NCBI RefSeq assembly: GCF_001273845.1
Contig: NZ_JHBW01000087.1
Location: 434,001 to 498,000, forward strand
Direction of reading: 5' to 3'
DNA: 64,000 nt
DNA from: Leucobacter musarum subsp. musarum
GTDB taxonomy: Bacteria > Actinomycetota > Actinomycetes > Actinomycetales > Microbacteriaceae
Numbering within the stretch: the first letter of the stretch is position 1; the number at the start of each line of letters is the position of its first letter. Of this stretch, positions 62,468-64,000 are shown piece by piece. A program made the position numbers and the translations under genes. The notes under the pieces were generated by a model, which was not told the origin of the DNA, ran no database searches, and saw only the letters and a program-made list of their open reading frames with translations.

Positions 62468-63898
62468 TCAGCTCTCGTAGACGAAATCTGCCCCGAGCAG
62501 GTGCAGCTTCTCGATGAAGTTCTCATAGCCGCGAGAGATGATGCCGAGGTTCGTGACCTTCGATTGGCCTTCTGCAGTGAGCGCTGCGATGAGGTGGCTG
62601 AACCCGCCGCGCAGGTCGGGAACCTCGATATCGGCGCCGCGCAGGTGCACGGGCCCGGTGATCACCGCGGCCTGCTCGAACTCGCGACGCTTGACGCGAC
62701 GGTTCTCGTCGTGCAGACCCTCCTTGTACACCACGATGTCCGCTCCCATCTTCACGAGTGCGTCCGTGAAGCCGAAGCGGTTCTCGTACACCGTCTCATG
62801 AATCGTCGACTCGCCCTGAGCGAGTGTGAGCGCGACCACCAGGGGCTGCTGCCAATCGGTCATGAAGCCGGGGTGCACGTCGGTCTCGATGACGACGGGC
62901 TTGAGCTCTCCACCCGGGTGCCAGAAGCGGATTCCGTCGTCGTGGACGTCGAAATCGCCCCCGACCTTGCGGAACACGTTCAGGAAGGTCATCATCTCTT
63001 CCTGCTCGACACCGCCGACGAAGATGTCGCCCTTGGTCGCGAGCGCGGCAGCAGCCCAGCTCGCGGCTTCGTTGCGGTCGAAGATCGCACGGTGGTCGTA
63101 GCCGCGCAGCTCGGGAACGCCCTCGATGAAGATGACGCGGTTCGGCTCCATCGAGATGATGGCGCCCATCTTCTGCAAGATGCAGATGAGGTCAACGATC
63201 TCGGGCTCGATCGCTGCATTGCGCAGCTCGGTCTGGCCCTCGGCGAGCACGGCGGTGAGCAGCACCTGCTCCGTGGCACCGACGGACGGGTAAGGCAGCT
63301 CGATGTTCGCTCCCTTGAGGCCATCCGGAGCGGTCAGGCTGATGCCGCTCGGCAGCTTCTCGATGACGGCACCGAACTGGCGCAGCGCATCGAGGTGGAA
63401 GTCGATCGGACGGTCGCCGATGCGGCATCCGCCGAGGTCGGGGATGAAGGCTTCACCGAGGCGATGCAGCAGCGGCCCGCAGAAGAGGATCGGGATGCGC
63501 GACGAGCCCGCGTGCGCATCGATGTCAGCCTGATGCGCCACCTCGACGTTCGACGGGTCGAGGCGCCACTCCCCGGCCTGATCACCCTTGGTGATGAGCA
63601 CGCCGTGCAGTGCGAGCAGTCCGGCGACGACGCGAACATCGGAGATGTTCGGCACGTTGCGCAGCACGCTCGGCGTCTTGCCGAGCAGCGCCGCGACCAT
63701 GGCCTTGGTCGCGAGGTTCTTCGCACCCCGCACCTCGATGCGGCCCTTCAGCGGCCGTCCACCGTTGATGATGATCTCATCGGAGGTGAGGCCGACTCGG
63801 GCGCCGGCGCGCTGCGCGTCGAGCTTGCGCCCGGCGGCATCCGCGTCTTCAGTCGCGGTCTCGACCGCAGTGTCTTGGGTCGTGAGCTTCTCGGTCAT
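62468..63898 (-). CDS. murA: UDP-N-acetylglucosamine 1-carboxyvinyltransferase
   Basis: First committed step of peptidoglycan synthesis, transferring enolpyruvate to UDP-GlcNAc, 476 aa. The catalytic Cys is kept in [19 protein letters not shown] (about 150-168), so it should be fosfomycin-sensitive in principle. Other landmarks: [22 protein letters not shown] (about 44-65), [16 protein letters not shown] and [15 protein letters not shown]. An N-terminal extension of about 40 residues precedes the fold. ATG at 63898 has GGAGG upstream and overlaps the leuD stop (ATGA). Confidence 0.95.
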   Translation of the reverse strand: MTEKLTTQDTAVETATEDADAAGRKLDAQRAGARVGLTSDEIIINGGRPLKGRIEVRGAKNLATKAMVAALLGKTPSVLRNVPNISDVRVVAGLLALHGVLITKGDQAGEWRLDPSNVEVAHQADIDAHAGSSRIPILFCGPLLHRLGEAFIPDLGGCRIGDRPIDFHLDALRQFGAVIEKLPSGISLTAPDGLKGANIELPYPSVGATEQVLLTAVLAEGQTELRNAAIEPEIVDLICILQKMGAIISMEPNRVIFIEGVPELRGYDHRAIFDRNEAASWAAAALATKGDIFVGGVEQEEMMTFLNVFRKVGGDFDVHDDGIRFWHPGGELKPVVIETDVHPGFMTDWQQPLVVALTLAQGESTIHETVYENRFGFTDALVKMGADIVVYKEGLHDENRRVKRREFEQAAVITGPVHLRGADIEVPDLRGGFSHLIAALTAEGQSKVTNLGIISRGYENFIEKLHLLGADFVYES

Positions 63899-64000
63899 GC
63901 GGCCTCCACGGGAGTCGTCGTCGGCATCCAATTCGGGCGTTTCGCCTCGAACTGGGTGATCGCATCCGCGTTGCGGAGCGTCAGGGAAATATCGTCAAGG
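63895..64000 (-). CDS. leuD: 3-isopropylmalate dehydratase small subunit (C-terminal fragment)
   Basis: The last 34 codons enter from the right edge. [28 protein letters not shown] matches the C-terminus of LeuD (leucine biosynthesis, isomerising 2-isopropylmalate with LeuC). It overlaps murA by four bases; leuCD-murA adjacency is common in actinobacteria. Too little is present to judge integrity. Confidence 0.8.
   Translation of the reverse strand, partial: LDDISLTLRNADAITQFEAKRPNWMPTTTPVEAA

Overview
The window is from a high-G+C Gram-positive bacterium (about two thirds G+C by eye; one 60-base line counted in rsmD gives 70%). Gene content and order (rpsP-khpA-rimM-trmD, smc-ftsY-ffh, coaD-DUF177-rpmF-rnc-mutM, leuD-murA-plsC-gpsA-ddl-DUF3515-thiL, MurT/GatD, cydABDC) point to Actinomycetota. 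The family Microbacteriaceae, Leucobacter-like, is my best inference, but no rRNA or tRNA gene is present to prove it. Many genes start with GTG or TTG. Over twenty have a TANNNT-type -10 hexamer exactly 6-7 nt before the start codon, the signature of leaderless mRNAs.

Layout. 1-5830: cytochrome bd oxidase operon cydA-cydB-cydD-cydC (minus; cydC runs off the left edge). 6121-8915: DedA protein, App1-type lipid phosphatase and FUSC-type membrane protein (plus), closed by a long palindrome. 9057-11850: YceI protein and the GatD/MurT pair. 11874-13931: trmD-rimM-khpA-rpsP. 14070-23100: membrane protein, ffh, ftsY and smc, with two uncharacterised genes between them. 23204-26486: accessory membrane proteins, a GNAT-chorismate mutase fusion and an OhrR-like regulator facing a zinc-ribbon protein. 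26759-31096: a 1445-residue LPXTG surface protein with an HtaA-like (haem-type) domain behind a DtxR/IdeR-type iron box. 31170-32244: two small uncharacterised proteins.

32249-35232 is an island of visibly lower G+C. It is bracketed by two diverged copies of the 3' end of mutM: a 147-bp remnant on the left and the complete gene on the right. It carries a Ser/Thr protein kinase with an unknown N-terminal domain and, divergently, a DUF1643 protein. This is the best candidate for an undescribed system.

35230-38238: mutM-rnc-rpmF-DUF177-coaD. 38307-43249: five-gene iron-siderophore uptake operon. 43353-47367: NarL-type two-component system and ABC exporter. 47515-50338: recG and, divergent, rsmD, followed by a repeat cluster. 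50520-55164: GABA catabolism (gabT-gabD) with a divergent PucR-type regulator and an inverted repeat between them. 55165-56938: ECF sigma factor with a membrane partner. 57007-64000: SIMPL protein, thiL, DUF3515 lipoprotein, ddl, gpsA, plsC, murA and the end of leuD.

Together the window mixes housekeeping functions (translation, protein targeting, chromosome segregation, cell wall and lipid synthesis, respiration) with inserted accessory blocks. Two of these blocks (23-35 kb and 38-47 kb) interrupt what is usually a continuous recG-rsmD-coaD-...-rnc-mutM-smc gene string in actinobacteria. Iron appears as a theme in two places: the iron-boxed surface protein and the siderophore operon.
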